Shown here piece after piece: positions 43,705 to 54,135 of a stretch of DNA of 64,000 bases. The notes beneath the pieces were generated by a model. It was not told the origin of the DNA and made no database searches. It saw only the letters and a list, made by a program, of their open reading frames with translations. Location: positions 147,189,810 through 147,253,809 of the forward strand of contig CM059186.1 of assembly GCA_030323885.1 (NCBI GenBank), given 5' to 3'. A program made the position numbers and the translations under genes. Each line of letters starts with the position of its first letter. Within the stretch, counting starts at the first letter, position 1. The stretch is from Branchipolynoe longqiensis. Taxonomy: Eukaryota; Annelida; Polychaeta; Phyllodocida; Polynoidae.

Positions 43705-44739
43705 CTGTAGATAAAAGAAAATACATCTCTGTTAGTTGCGTTTGTCTTGTTTTCATTTGCTTTTACATTGTTATGGTGATATTGATTCCCTCCCTGTGTT
43801 TTATTAATCGTTTACCATTAATCCAAATAAAACAGGTTGGGGGGGGGGGGTCTTCTGTTGTTTTGTTGTTGTTTGGAAAATGATATTATATTCAGCAAGT
43901 AAAGTAGGTTTTTTTTCAGGGTTTGGGGAACTGGCCTACAACTTTCATTGCTGTTAACAAGGGACTTACTTTGGTATAAGTGGAGCTATTGAGTGTTTAT
44001 TTGGCTAACCATTTTGAAGCTAAATATAGTGGGTTATGCAGTTTATACTGTTTCATGGCTTTACCTGTTGTCGTCAGAAATAGGAAACTGTCAATCCCAT
44101 CATTGCATGCAACATGGAGTATGGTTTTTCTACTGTAGTATTAGTTGTTACAGTGACATTGATAGGGCAATTCGGACAGGAAAGCCAGAGAGCGATATCA
44201 GTTTTGGGAAATGGAGGTTTTATTCACATAACACTCTTATACAATCTTAGTCAATTTTAGGGTAGTTTTAGGTCATAGTTAATTCATTCAGGCAACCTCC
44301 TACATCTCTGCAGAGGGCAGCGCGGGTCACGGGTTCGAAGCCACCGAGGGGGAGCCCGGAGCCAAGCCTATTTAAAAAAGAGGGTGGGTGGGTGTGGTCA
44401 AGCAAATGTTAGGTTGGGGGAACCGGGCCGAGTGCCCGAGTGGCGGAGCAGAGGCGTCCCTCTAAGTGTGGGGAGTAGAATCCAGGGGTCAGCACTGGCT
44501 TTCCCGCCGAATTAACCACAATTTGAAATTATGCGCCAATGCGTGGAAACCCCATCGCATGATATATTCAGTGCTTTCATGGACTGTATAGCATTTAATG
44601 CTACTATTTGTCAGTCATTGCATGTCATTTTTATCACCACGCAGCATAGCCCTTTCATTACTAAAACATCGAATACTCAGACTAACTCGTAGCTGCGGGA
44701 TCAAAGAATGGCTGAAAGTGAAAGCATTCTAAAAAAAAG

Positions 44740-44990
44740 TTTAAATTGGCCAAGTTGAATTTCAAAGCTAAGACACAAATTTTATTCAGCAATCGATTCC
44801 TGGTTGAAATCATGTCCTGCACAACTTGTTACAGTGACCCGTCTTATTAAATGGAATTAATATTCCTTCTATCCAGCAATAATGTCTAAGCAATAAATGA
44901 GTACCTAAGTTAGATATATAGGATCAAATTAATGCAAGTACTTTGGTTTAGAAAATGTTCTGCTTTCATCAGACTATGCAGCCTTAACCG
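44740..44990 (+). mobile_element. 'GCATAGTCCGATG' element, right-hand part
   Basis: 'gtacctaagttagatatata', 'aagtactttggtttagaaaa', ending 'atcagactatgcagccttaa'. The left end is degraded. Confidence 0.75.
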
Positions 44991-45032
44991 GAGTCACACT
45001 ATGGGACTCTCCTTCTTTTTCTTCTTCTTTTT

Positions 45033-45265
45033 TCCCCCTTTTTTATGGGATGTTTATGCTGTCCATAACATATAAGCTCGGATGGTCGAGCTTGTGTTCA
45101 ATGCTGGGCAGTTATTTGTTTGTGTTTCTTAAAGTTATAATTTGTGGTTAGTGATCTATGTTAGTTTTTTTTAATTTTCTTGACAAGAGTTTTCCTCTTT
45201 TATTTTTTTCCTACACTTAATTCTAGACTAGCCTACTCTATTTACATATTATACTTGTATGTAAT
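45033..45265 (+). repeat. ~235 bp dispersed repeat, copy 1
   Basis: 'gggatgtttatgctgtccat', 'ataagctcggatggtcgagc', 'caatgctgggcagttat' to 'tctatttacatattata' is about 88-90% alike to 51120-51360. The second copy is bounded by a possible target duplication, which marks this as a mobile unit of unknown type. A more diverged relative may start near 60815. No coding sequence. Confidence 0.8.
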
Positions 45266-46001
45266 AGGTGATTGGTATATGTTTGGATTCGATGTTATCT
45301 GGCTGTTTTCTGGCAGGGTTGCCTCTCATGGGCTGTCCAGTTGGTGGGCCGTGACATATCACATGCCCCGTTGTGGAGCAGCTTAGAGGGGTTTCCTGGT
45401 TTTATTTTGCACAGATATTTTTTGTATGTTTTTAGGTCAGGAATTTGTCGTTCCTTTACCATTTGGGCGTTCCATACTTTGGCAGCCATTTCCAGTGTGC
45501 TTCTTTCATGAGCTTTGATTTGGCTTACGGTCTTCCTTAATAGTTAATCCAACTGGTTTTCGCCATATTTCCCAATGAATATGGACAAATTACCCTAGAT
45601 TGAGATGGATATTCATCCTTTTACTAGTGCTGTCTTTAGTACATACAAATAGCTATGTGGTTAGAGATAGTATGTGGCATAATAGTCATGATTATGAACC
45701 ACAACTCTGCACAATTTCAATTCAAATGGCCCAAACCAGTAGAACTAGTGATTGACAGGTCAGTCACTATAACAACTGTTCACTCAGTGTTTATAAACAA
45801 CCATCACAAGGCGATAAACCACATGGTTTGATTCAGTAAGTATCCTGATTGGCGGACACAGGAGAGGGCCATGAACGTCAACATTAGCGACATACCATGT
45901 GACCTCCTGAAATAAGACACCTGTCCCAAATAAGATAAGGGGAGTTGAGAGGCCCAGGGTCTTAGCTGGTAACCAGTTCATCCTGCCACTGAGTCTCCTG
46001 C

Positions 46002-46340
46002 TTTTAAAGGTGTATAGTCCGATAGTTTTAAGTTCCTGCCAGATATCTGAGATAAACATATTAGGTTGATCGTTATAATCTACCTTACTGTAGTTTGAAG
46101 TAACTTTGATTATAAATGACTAACTTTATAGATATTTGAAGTGAAAATAAGGAAAGTTAATTTTGGCACGCATGTCAAAATGCTGGGCACCATAGGCTTC
46201 AGCAGTAATAGGTTTAAGAACATTGACTTAGCATTCCTTTCTATATAGCAACACTATCTAAGTTAGGTATCTGGTATCAAATCTAAGTAACTGCTTTGGA
46301 TTTGAAAATTTGGTAATATCATCGGACTTGACCCCTTTAA
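46002..46340 (+). mobile_element. 'GCATAGTCCGATG' inverted-repeat element, full copy
   Basis: Starts 'tttaaaggtgtatagtccga' and ends 'catcggacttgaccccttta'. Its centre 'gatcgttataatctacctta' again shows the intact sequence of the Ngaro-type insertion site. Confidence 0.83.
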
Positions 46341-46604
46341 GTAGGCCTACCATCACCTTCTATAAGTGAGGAGTGCCATTGATACAAATCTTTGTTTGGT
46401 GTGGTAGATAAATTCTTAGAACGGACGAGTGATGGAGGCACGAGGCAGTATGGAGGTCTATTGGTATATATTTTTCACCCCCCTCCCCACTCCCACCAGG
46501 ATATCTCTTAATCTAGAGGCCCTGAAATGCCATTTTCAGCCATTCCAGGGAGATTACATACAGTCGTGTTGTTTTTGTGTTTTTGTTGTGTGGTTGTTTT
46601 TTTC

Positions 46605-46644
46605 GGGGGGGGGGGGGGGGGGGGGCGGGGGCGCCCCCCCCCCC
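46605..46644. repeat. Poly-G then poly-C hairpin next to a splice donor
   Basis: Twenty-one Gs (46605-46625), GGGGG after one C, then eleven Cs (46634-46644) form a G-run/C-run inverted repeat. It begins about 20 bases inside the intron from the donor of the first KCNMB-like exon (46665-46664). Confidence 0.9.
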
Positions 46645-46665
46645 ACCTAGCTACGGCCTACTTAC

Positions 46666-46879
46666 CGACCAGCATGGCTGCGGTAATGACCCCGAACGTG
46701 AAGAAGGTGACGTAGTAGCACATGATGGTCATCCGGCGGTAGCACGAGAAGGGGCAGCACCCGAACAGACGCCCGAGACATCGCTTCTCCGAGTCGCGCT
46801 GGATCCACTCCTGCGCGATGTCCTGCTCGCGGGCCGACCACTGGTCCGTGAACATGGTGCCGGAGGCCGGGCCGCCCAC
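46666..46879 (-). CDS. KCNMB-like BK channel beta subunit, first recognised exon
   Basis: A 214 bp exon on the - strand with a possible acceptor cctgtcgacag before 46879 and a strong donor TCG/GTAAGTAG after 46666, ending in phase 1. A Met lies shortly after the border (GPASGTMFTDQW), so the start codon may be here; an upstream exon is also possible. The cytoplasmic N-terminus is charged (AREQDIAQEWIQRDSEKRC), then Cys-rich before the first half of membrane span 1 (MCYYVTFFTFGVITAAMLV), which continues directly in the exon at 43704. Vertebrate beta subunits have shorter N-termini, and this longer one may hold the channel-modulating segment. Identity rests on the phase-matched continuation into the diagnostic second exon. 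Confidence 0.78.
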
Positions 46880-46919
46880 CTGTCGACAGGACACACACGG
46901 TGAGAGGGAGCTAGGGACT

Positions 46920-47306
46920 TGGCCATTTTATGACAGTGAGGGGGTAGCCGTTTTATGACAGAGAGGGGGTGGCCCTTTTACGACAGAGAGGGGGATGGCC
47001 ATTTTATGACAGAGAGGGGGTGGCCATTTTATGACAGAGAGAGGGTGGCCATTTTACAACAGAAAAGGATGGCCCTTTTATGACAGAGAGGGGGTGGCCC
47101 TTTTATGACGGAGAGGGGGTGGCCATTTTCAAGCAGACAGGGTGTGGCCCTTTTATGACAGAGATGGGGTAGCCATTTTACGGCAGAGAGAGGGTGGCCA
47201 TTTTACGACAGAGGGGGTGGCTGTTTTATGACAGAGAGGGGCTGGCCATTTTACGACAGAGTGGGTGGACATTTTACGACAGAGAGGGGGTGGCCATTGT
47301 ACAACA
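46920..47306. repeat. Minisatellite, ~25 bp unit, about 15-16 copies
   Basis: Unit 'gacagagagggggtggccat' plus 'tttat', imperfect, repeated about 15-16 times. It starts roughly 40 bp beyond the acceptor side of the first KCNMB-like exon, so on the gene's strand it lies in the upstream intron or 5' flank. Confidence 0.93.
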
Positions 47307-47689
47307 TGCCGGAAACTGGCAGACTAGTGTTCATCGTGAACATCAATTTTGCTTTGTTTTAAAGCAACAAACAATAAATATCATTAAAGACTAGTGCATA
47401 TCGATAAACCCTCCGCCTGTTCCTTATTGTAGGGTGAGTGATTGATGGTGATCTTATGTCATACAGGCAACTAAGGCTAGATGCACAGCGAGAACCTTTT
47501 TTAAGGCAACAATGAAATCATTAAACACTAATTGCACATATGAGTGTGTGAGCATGGGTGTGTGAGTGGATGTGAGTGGTTAGTAGATGAGTGGGTGAGA
47601 GTGATTGGATGAGGTAGTGGGTGAGTGAGTGATTGTGTGGGTGAGTGAGGGTGGATGGGTGTGAGCGGGACAGTGTAAGTGACTGTGTG

Positions 47690-47815
47690 GGTCAGTGAGT
47701 GAATGGGTCAGTGAGTGAATGGGTCAGTGAGTGAATGGGTCAGTGAGTGAATGGGTCAGTGAGTGAATGGGTCAGTGAGTGAATGGGTCAGTGAGTGAAT
47801 GGGTCAGTGAGTGTG
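47690..47815. repeat. Minisatellite, 16 bp unit, about 8 copies
   Basis: Perfect or near-perfect tandem 'gtgagtgaatgggtca', preceded from ~47540 by looser gtgagtg-rich text from which it probably expanded. Confidence 0.95.
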
Positions 47816-48517
47816 AGTGTGTGGGTGGATCAGTCAGTGATGGTGATCTTACATCATGTCAGCAACTAAAACCTGGTTGAGAAATGAGCAGAGCCCATTT
47901 CAAATCTAATACCCCATCAACTTATTATGCACTTCCTATAATCGTGGATTGACATTTTAGCGCATTTCTTTGTGGGAACATTTGAATTTGTTGTATTTAT
48001 GGTGTACCTGACTTAATCAAATACATTCTACTGATTATTTACAAAGTTTGTTTATCACATTATTGTTGCTATCATTGTTTCTACTATTGTTGCTTGACAA
48101 CTATGTTCACGTAAAAAGGATCTAATCAGATTGTTTTCGTGTGTTGCATATGTCTTCTCTAAAATCTTTTGTCCAGCCACAAGGCCACCTCCCACTACAT
48201 AATAACTCATATTGAACCGCTTTGATCGGGAATCGGACATTCCACTTCTAACTGTCAGCCTACTTATTCGTGGATTGCGTCAACATGGTTAAATCAGGGA
48301 CCACGGAGGGGGGGGGGGCCTCAGGGGTGAGATCTAATAAAGGAGTGGCAGTCGGTTGGAAGGAGTCGATAAAGTTGCTCAACACCGGTGTACAGGTTCA
48401 GAATTTAGAATGTTCCCAATATGTGAACAACAATAGATTCCAGACATGTGTGGTGTAAAGTATCCATTATAGGAGCGCACATAACTTATTACATCATAAC
48501 AGTAATATATATATATA

Positions 48518-48840
48518 TGGTTTGTTTGTTGGAGTTTTATGTCCTGGCAACATCCAACAGGTACCGACTTGTGACAGTGCGCACTCAATAGCAACTTTAT
48601 AATTTCACCCCACTGGGATACCAGGTTGCCAGCACCATGACCCAATTTCCCACTCAGTAACCTTATCGTGACACTGAACTAAACAGTCATTGTCCTATCC
48701 TATTAATGCCAAATGACAGGCTGAGTAGTGACACATATCAATTTTGTAAGTCATTGGTTTGACTCGACCAGGGTTCGAACGCACGACTTTCCATACTTGA
48801 AGCCTGCGCTCTAACGATTCGGCCATCACATCCGATATAT
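48518..48840 (-). mobile_element. tRNA-derived SINE, tail type A, near full length
   Basis: Reverse-complement copy: tail 'ttggagttttatgtcctggc', 'aggtaccgacttgtgacagt', body 'gtcctatcctattaatgcc', head 'gaccagggttcgaacgcac' (box B) and 'ctaacgattcggccatcaca' (box A). A (TA)n stretch adjoins each side. Confidence 0.88.
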
Positions 48841-49186
48841 ATATCCTCCGGTGCGACTGACGCTGGGCTAATACACCCAGTGGAGGTGAGGAGGGAAGGT
48901 GGAGCCACCGGTACAGTGTTGGTCTTATGGAGTATAACAAATAATAATAATAATTAACCCTTATGTATATTTATACTCGCATAATTCATTATACATCACA
49001 CATATATATATAGGCTGTATAAGAATTATACGAGTATAATAATCCAGAATTCTATACCATCCTAACACCCACCCACCAGTCATCAGGTGGTTGAGCCTCA
49101 GACTACTCATCTACTGCTTAAGCTTCAACTCTGACGGTGGCGCCACCACTCGCCTGTTCACTGACCTACTCACTAAACACCGAAAA

Positions 49187-49187
49187 T

Positions 49188-49224
<37 letters not shown>

Positions 49225-49227
49225 TTC

Positions 49228-49261
<34 letters not shown>

Positions 49262-49278
49262 ATATATATATATATATG
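49187..49278. repeat. (TA)n microsatellite
   Basis: About 90 bp of (TA)n with a few C or T interruptions. Confidence 0.95.
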
Positions 49279-49424
49279 TGACTAGAGATTTTACTGCTGT
49301 GCCAAATCAGTTTACCTTCCCTAATTATTGTCTACACCAATATCCTTATTTTCGATCCACATGAATACAGACATACATCTCCGTGGTGTGCCAGTGTGTG
49401 TGGCCGATAGTTTTGTTTCTTCGC

Positions 49425-49575
49425 TAGGCTTTTACATCCCAACACCAGCCAAAGGTTGTATCAGGGCGAGTACCGACTTATGACACGACGCGTTCATGGC
49501 GACTTTATAGTGCCACCCCATTGGGAAACTGGGCCGTCAGCACCATAACCTGATACCCCACTCAGTCGCATAACC
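49425..49575 (-). mobile_element. SINE fragment, tail type A only
   Basis: 'gcttttacatcccaacacca', 'ggcgagtaccgacttatgac', 'cccattgggaaactgggccg', 'taacctgataccccactcag' then unrelated sequence; the 5' half is missing. Confidence 0.8.
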
Positions 49576-49886
49576 CCTGATATTTTTTACGGGTTTCCCT
49601 CAATGTGTACAGTCCATAGGATTTTGTAAGGAAATCTCCATAAATGCAACCTCCATTTTTTAACACTACATGACCCAAATGGAAATTTTACCTTATTTTT
49701 TCTTCTTTTTAGGCAATAGATAATATTTCCTATTTTTAACATTTTAAAATATTTTTAACTATGGTTTTCACAGCGTTATTCCTTACAACCTTTCCCATTC
49801 AGGAAACTTTAATCCAGAGATGCATTCCCACTCTTTTGTGCATTTTGTTATTTCAACCATCAATTGGCCCATTTTCGTGAGACAGA

Positions 49887-49888
<2 letters not shown>

Positions 49889-49943
<55 letters not shown>
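49889..49943. repeat. (TA)n microsatellite
   Basis: Pure (TA)n, about 27 units. Confidence 0.97.
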
Positions 49944-49946
<3 letters not shown>

Positions 49947-50297
49947 CATGCTGTGCAGTGGTGCTAATAGGATCAGACATGCATTCGTGTAATATGTGAA
50001 AGTATTTATCCTGATGGAATAATCTTACGCCACAGACGCATACGTTGGTAGTGGAGTGAGCTACTCTCTGAAGCGGAATACCAGTCACCTAATACACCAC
50101 TGTCTTTCCTGATTCAACTGACATCACGTGACATGACGTGGCGTCACGTGATTCGATATATGTCCCATTCAAAACCTATGAATACACCCAAGCATACAAA
50201 TAGTCACTGAAGACAACGTGACGCCATGACGGCAGTTAACACAGTAGTTCTTGCTGTTGTATTTGGGAAGGGGAACATCTTTCTATCGGGACAAGAC

Positions 50298-50545
50298 GGG
50301 ATGGCCGAATGAGTTAAGCATCCGTTTTCTGCTTTGGTAGATCGTGGGATTGTAAACAAACCATGTTCGAGTTAAACCAATGACTTATAAAGGTATACTT
50401 GTCACTTCCTAGCGAGGCGCTCGGCATTATTAGGATATGCCAAGGACTCGTTGGCTCAGTGTCAGGGTAATGTGAGCGAGTGGAATATCAGGTCATGGTG
50501 CTGGCGGCCTGGTCTCCCGGTGGGGCAGCACTATAAGGTCGCCGA
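50298..50545 (+). mobile_element. SINE, tail type A, 3'-truncated
   Basis: Head 'acgggatggccgaatgagtt' (box A), body 'agcgaggcgctcggcattat', 'ctcagtgtcagggtaatgtg', 'ctcccggtggggcagcacta', then it stops at 'aggtcgccga'. Box B is disrupted ('gggattgtaaacaaacc'). Confidence 0.83.
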
Positions 50546-51044
50546 CTGTATTATCGCCCATATTATATCCAACTATTTCTTGTTTGAGTTTCTTGTTCTA
50601 GCAACATCTAAAGTCATAAAATAACAGGATTCGAACTAACAAATTGTTGTCCTACACCACCGATTCCATGGCATTTTATTTAACGTTATTCGGTAAAAAG
50701 ATTTAAAAATCGCGGAAATCCGCGAAATCACGGAACCATTTCATACCTGCTTTCTAAAAATGTGCTGTTATATCCGGTATCTATTACATCTTATAGATAT
50801 TATATTTTCTTGTAGTATTGTCCTGGCTTCTGTGGTGTTGGGTATTATCCAGTGGATTAGTTCTGAAGTCCTTCAAGAACACAAATTCTTGCCGCTACCA
50901 CCAGAGGGCAGGTTGGTGGCAGAAATAGTCTATTGTTGTGGCAGAAGTACAAAAAAGTAATGCAACTAAAGCGGAGTAATGGTATCCCTTCAATGACCGA
51001 AGGGGGGGGGGTTATCCTTTTATTTTAATCTTTAGAATAACACA

Positions 51045-51460
51045 TTCGTCAGCGCCGAGTCGAGTCAAACCAATGACATACACAATTTATACTTGCGCTT
51101 CCTAGTCTTATTTTCTTCTTTTTTTGGATGGGATGTTTATGCTGTCCATAGCATATAAGCTCGGATGGTCGAGCTTGTTTTCAATGCTGGGCAGTTATCG
51201 GTCTGTGTTTCTTAAAGTTATGGTTTATGATTAGTGATCTATGTTATTTTGGTGGTGGTGGTGGGGGGGGGGGGGGTTCTTGGGAAGAGTTTTCCACTTT
51301 TTCCCCCCTATACTTAATTTTAGACTAGGCTACCCTATTTACATATTATAGGCTTGTACTTCGTAGTTGTAGTCTGGCGCTCAACATTATTAGGATAGGG
51401 TAAGGACTGGTTAGCTCAGTGTCAGGATAATGTGACTGAGTGGGATATCTGGACGGGCAT
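51045..51460 (+). mobile_element. SINE (type A) split by a ~260 bp repeat
   Basis: Left part 51045-51112 ('gagtcgagtcaaaccaatga', 'atacttgcgcttcctagtct') and right part 51371-51460 ('tagtctggcgctcaacatta', 'ttagctcagtgtcaggataa'). Intact copies read straight from 'cttcctag' into 'cctggcgctc'. TAGTCT is present on both sides of the insertion. Confidence 0.8.
51113..51370 (+). repeat. ~235-260 bp dispersed repeat, copy 2, inserted in a SINE
   Basis: Matches 45033-45265 ('gggatgtttatgctgtccat', 'gctcggatggtcgagcttg', 'aattttagactaggcta', 'tatttacatattata'). It is flanked by TAGTCT on both sides, which looks like a 6 bp target duplication. A poly-G run (~51259-51272) is a later change within it. 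Neither copy has obvious terminal inverted repeats or an internal promoter. Confidence 0.75.
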
Positions 51461-51690
51461 TGACTTCTGACAGAACGCACTCATGGCGACTTTATAGTGC
51501 TGTCCCATTAGATCATGACCTGATATCACACTCAGTCACATTTGCCTGATACTGAGCAAACCAGTCCAGGTTGGGTAGTGATAAGTGTCAATTTTGTAAG
51601 CCGTAGATTTGACCTGGCCGTGGTTCAAGCCTATGCCCTCCCCCACGCAAAGCGAGCCGTCGCTCTTACATATTAGTCCATCCGGGAGGT
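51455..51690 (-). mobile_element. SINE, tail type A family, reverse copy
   Basis: 'cgcactcatggcgactttat', 'gatatcacactcagtcacat', 'actgagcaaaccagtcc', 'gtgataagtgtcaattttgt', box B-like 'cgtggttcaagcc'. It lies directly against the preceding forward copy, tail to tail. Confidence 0.8.
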
Positions 51691-51854
51691 CTATTTCGTT
51701 GAGAAAGACATTGTATTACCTATTTAAGAATCAATCGTCTCTTACCGAATTGGAGTTCATATCTCCACATTTTGGTCCAGCAGGCATAGGCAAATTCACA
51801 ATTATTCTAAGGATGCTTCATGATATATTTCTCCGGGGTTTCATGATATATTAA

Positions 51855-52430
51855 TTTCATGATATAATAATTAGTGGCATATTAGTTTGCAGAGATGTTC
51901 TACTTTTATTCCATAGAGAAACCGTGTGTGTGGGTGTTCCCTATTTATATAAACATATGTCACTGTACTTATCATATCATTGAGGAGGATTCTATGCGGA
52001 ATGAGGAGGGGGATTGGATAGAAAATTAGAACCTCGATCACAAAGGATACCGCCTAGCTTAGGCCATATATAACTTACACGGAATAACTACTCTCAAAAC
52101 GTGCAAATTCTAAATAGCCACATTTCATGAAGGTGCTTGTGAATATGATAATTTTTCTTGGTCATTTTAGCCCACCTCTGAGTTAAAAGTGCATCCCGCA
52201 CCAAATCACACATTCGTTATACTACTTACTGCGAGTAGTATATGCAAAGCGGTAATGCCGACATGTCCACATTTGGCAGAGCGTCATTATGTTTACCCAT
52301 CCTTTGCTTACCAGTACTGGTAACAAACTGCTATTGTAACTATAGTATGCCATTTTTATGTGTACCATGATACCACGTGGTTAGTGTTCATAATCCTATC
52401 CTAACGTACCCGCTGCCTAGCTATACTCTA
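51855..52430. other. No gene recognised
   Basis: AT-rich spacer between SINE copies; nothing coding was seen. Confidence 0.5.
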
Positions 52431-52434
52431 AACG

Positions 52435-52760
52435 GACGCGGTGGCCGATTCAGTGGAGTTCAGGCTTTGAGTGCGGAAGGTCGTGAGTTCGAATTCCAGT
52501 CGAGCCAAGCCAATGACATAAAAAAATTGGTACTTGGCACTTCATAGCCTGACGCTCGGCATTGCTAGGATAGGGCAACGACTGGTTAGCTTAGTATCAG
52601 GATAATGTGACTGAGTGGGATATCAGGTCATGGTGCCAGCAGCCTGGTCTCCCACTGGGGCAGCACTATAAAGTTACCATGAGCGTGCACTGTCACAAGT
52701 CGGTGCGCGTCATGATATCACCTAGATGTTTCTAGGATTTCAAACCACAACAAGCAAAAC
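52435..52760 (+). mobile_element. tRNA-derived SINE, tail type A, near full length
   Basis: Head 'acgcggtggccgattcagtg' and 'gtgagttcgaattccagtcg', full body and tail ending 'aaaccacaacaagcaaaaca'. It faces the next copy (52803-53145) tail to tail. Confidence 0.9.
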
Positions 52761-52802
52761 AAAAGCTGGTTATTAAGCGCCCAAATATGACATTTGGTGT
52801 GA

Positions 52803-53145
52803 TTGGTTGTTGTTGGAGTTTTGCATCCTGGCAACAACTATGGTCATATCAGGATGGGTACCGACTTGTGACAGTGTGCACTCATGACGACTTGATAGTC
52901 CTGCCCCACTGGGAAACCAGGCTGCCATGACTTGATATCCCACTCAGTCACTCAATCCTGACACTGAGCCAACCAGTCCTTGCCCTATCCTAATAATGCA
53001 CAGCGCCTGGCTAGGAAGCGACAAGTATCAATTTTCAAGTCATTGGTTTGACTCGACCAGGGTTCAAACCCATGGGTTCGAATCCGACGATCTACCAAAA
53101 AGGGAGAAAGAAGCTCAACTCATTCGGCCATTCCGTCTGGTCTAT
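52803..53145 (-). mobile_element. tRNA-derived SINE, tail type A, near full length
   Basis: Reverse copy: 'ttgttggagttttgcatcct', 'gggtaccgacttgtgacagt', 'tgccctatcctaataatgc', box B 'gggttcaaaccc' next to a second 'gggttcgaatcc', and 'ctcattcggccattccgtct'. With 52435-52760 it forms an inverted pair separated by about 40 bp. Confidence 0.9.
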
Positions 53146-53904
53146 TCGGTGTGGTGTTGTGGAGACTACGGAGTCTGTCATGAAATACCCCCCCCCCCAC
53201 ACACACACCCCGCTCTTCCATCTCATTGATTACTCACACATGACACCTACATATTGCTTCAGCACATCTGGCACAGAGGGCATAGCCTACATCTAAATAT
53301 GGATCGCACTCTGTAATATTCACACACATAGAGATCACCCAGCCACCTCCAGCCTCCTTTTGAAATAGAACACTGTGCACGTCAACCTAGTTCTGCATTA
53401 TTTCCGAGCCAGCCGTCTGGGTAGCCTACCGGTCGGCGGAGCGGGTTTTGTTGTCTTCTTGTAATAGAAACTGGTGACGAACGTGTGGATATGCTCTATG
53501 CTCCGTCTCTAGCATCGCACCTGTTTGTCCTCATTTTACACCTGCTGGTCTCGTTCTGGAACTTGGGGAGGGGGGGAGTCGGGGGGGGAGAGGGGGGGGG
53601 GGTGTCGCCGTGCCTGGAAATTAATCACCCAGAAAACCATAACCAATAATGCGTCAGTATAGTGGGAATGTTATCTTGGGTTGGTTTACTTGAAACACAC
53701 TATAGTACTTTAGTAGGCCTAGTTGCTGATTTTAGCCGAACCTTGTCATCAGCGAGTCTTTACCGTGTACGGAAATATTTTGCAATGTACCAACTGTTTT
53801 TGTCTCACTTGACTCTTCTTTGATTACAAGACATCTGCTATGTCAGGACAATATTGATTTTGTTTCAGGTGTCCCGTGAAGACTGGCAGTGGCATTACTA
53901 CTTC

Positions 53905-54135
53905 TTTTTTTTTGGTACATTAGTTGTTTAAGCAGGGGAAATTTCAATCGTGGACGATTGGTCTTCCTCATTCCACTTCTCCTTGCCCTATCCTAATAAT
54001 GCCGAGCGCCTGGCTAGGAAGCGACAAGTATCAATTTTTAAGTCATTGGTTTGACTCGACCAGGATTCGAACCTCCGACCTCACGATCTATCAAACATGG
54101 GAGACGGACGCTCATTCGGCCATCGCGTGTTACAT
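53905..54135 (-). mobile_element. SINE, tail type B, best copy
   Basis: Begins (tail end) 'tttttttggtacattagttg', 'agcaggggaaatttcaatcg', 'gattggtcttcctcattcca', then the same body and head as type A: 'gccgagcgcctggctaggaa', 'gaccaggattcgaacctccg', 'ctcattcggccatcgcg'. This shows clearly that head and body are common to both tail types. Confidence 0.88.

Noticed and set aside
46920..47815. CRISPR array
   Set aside because: Units are contiguous with no unique spacers and the genome is eukaryotic; these are minisatellites.
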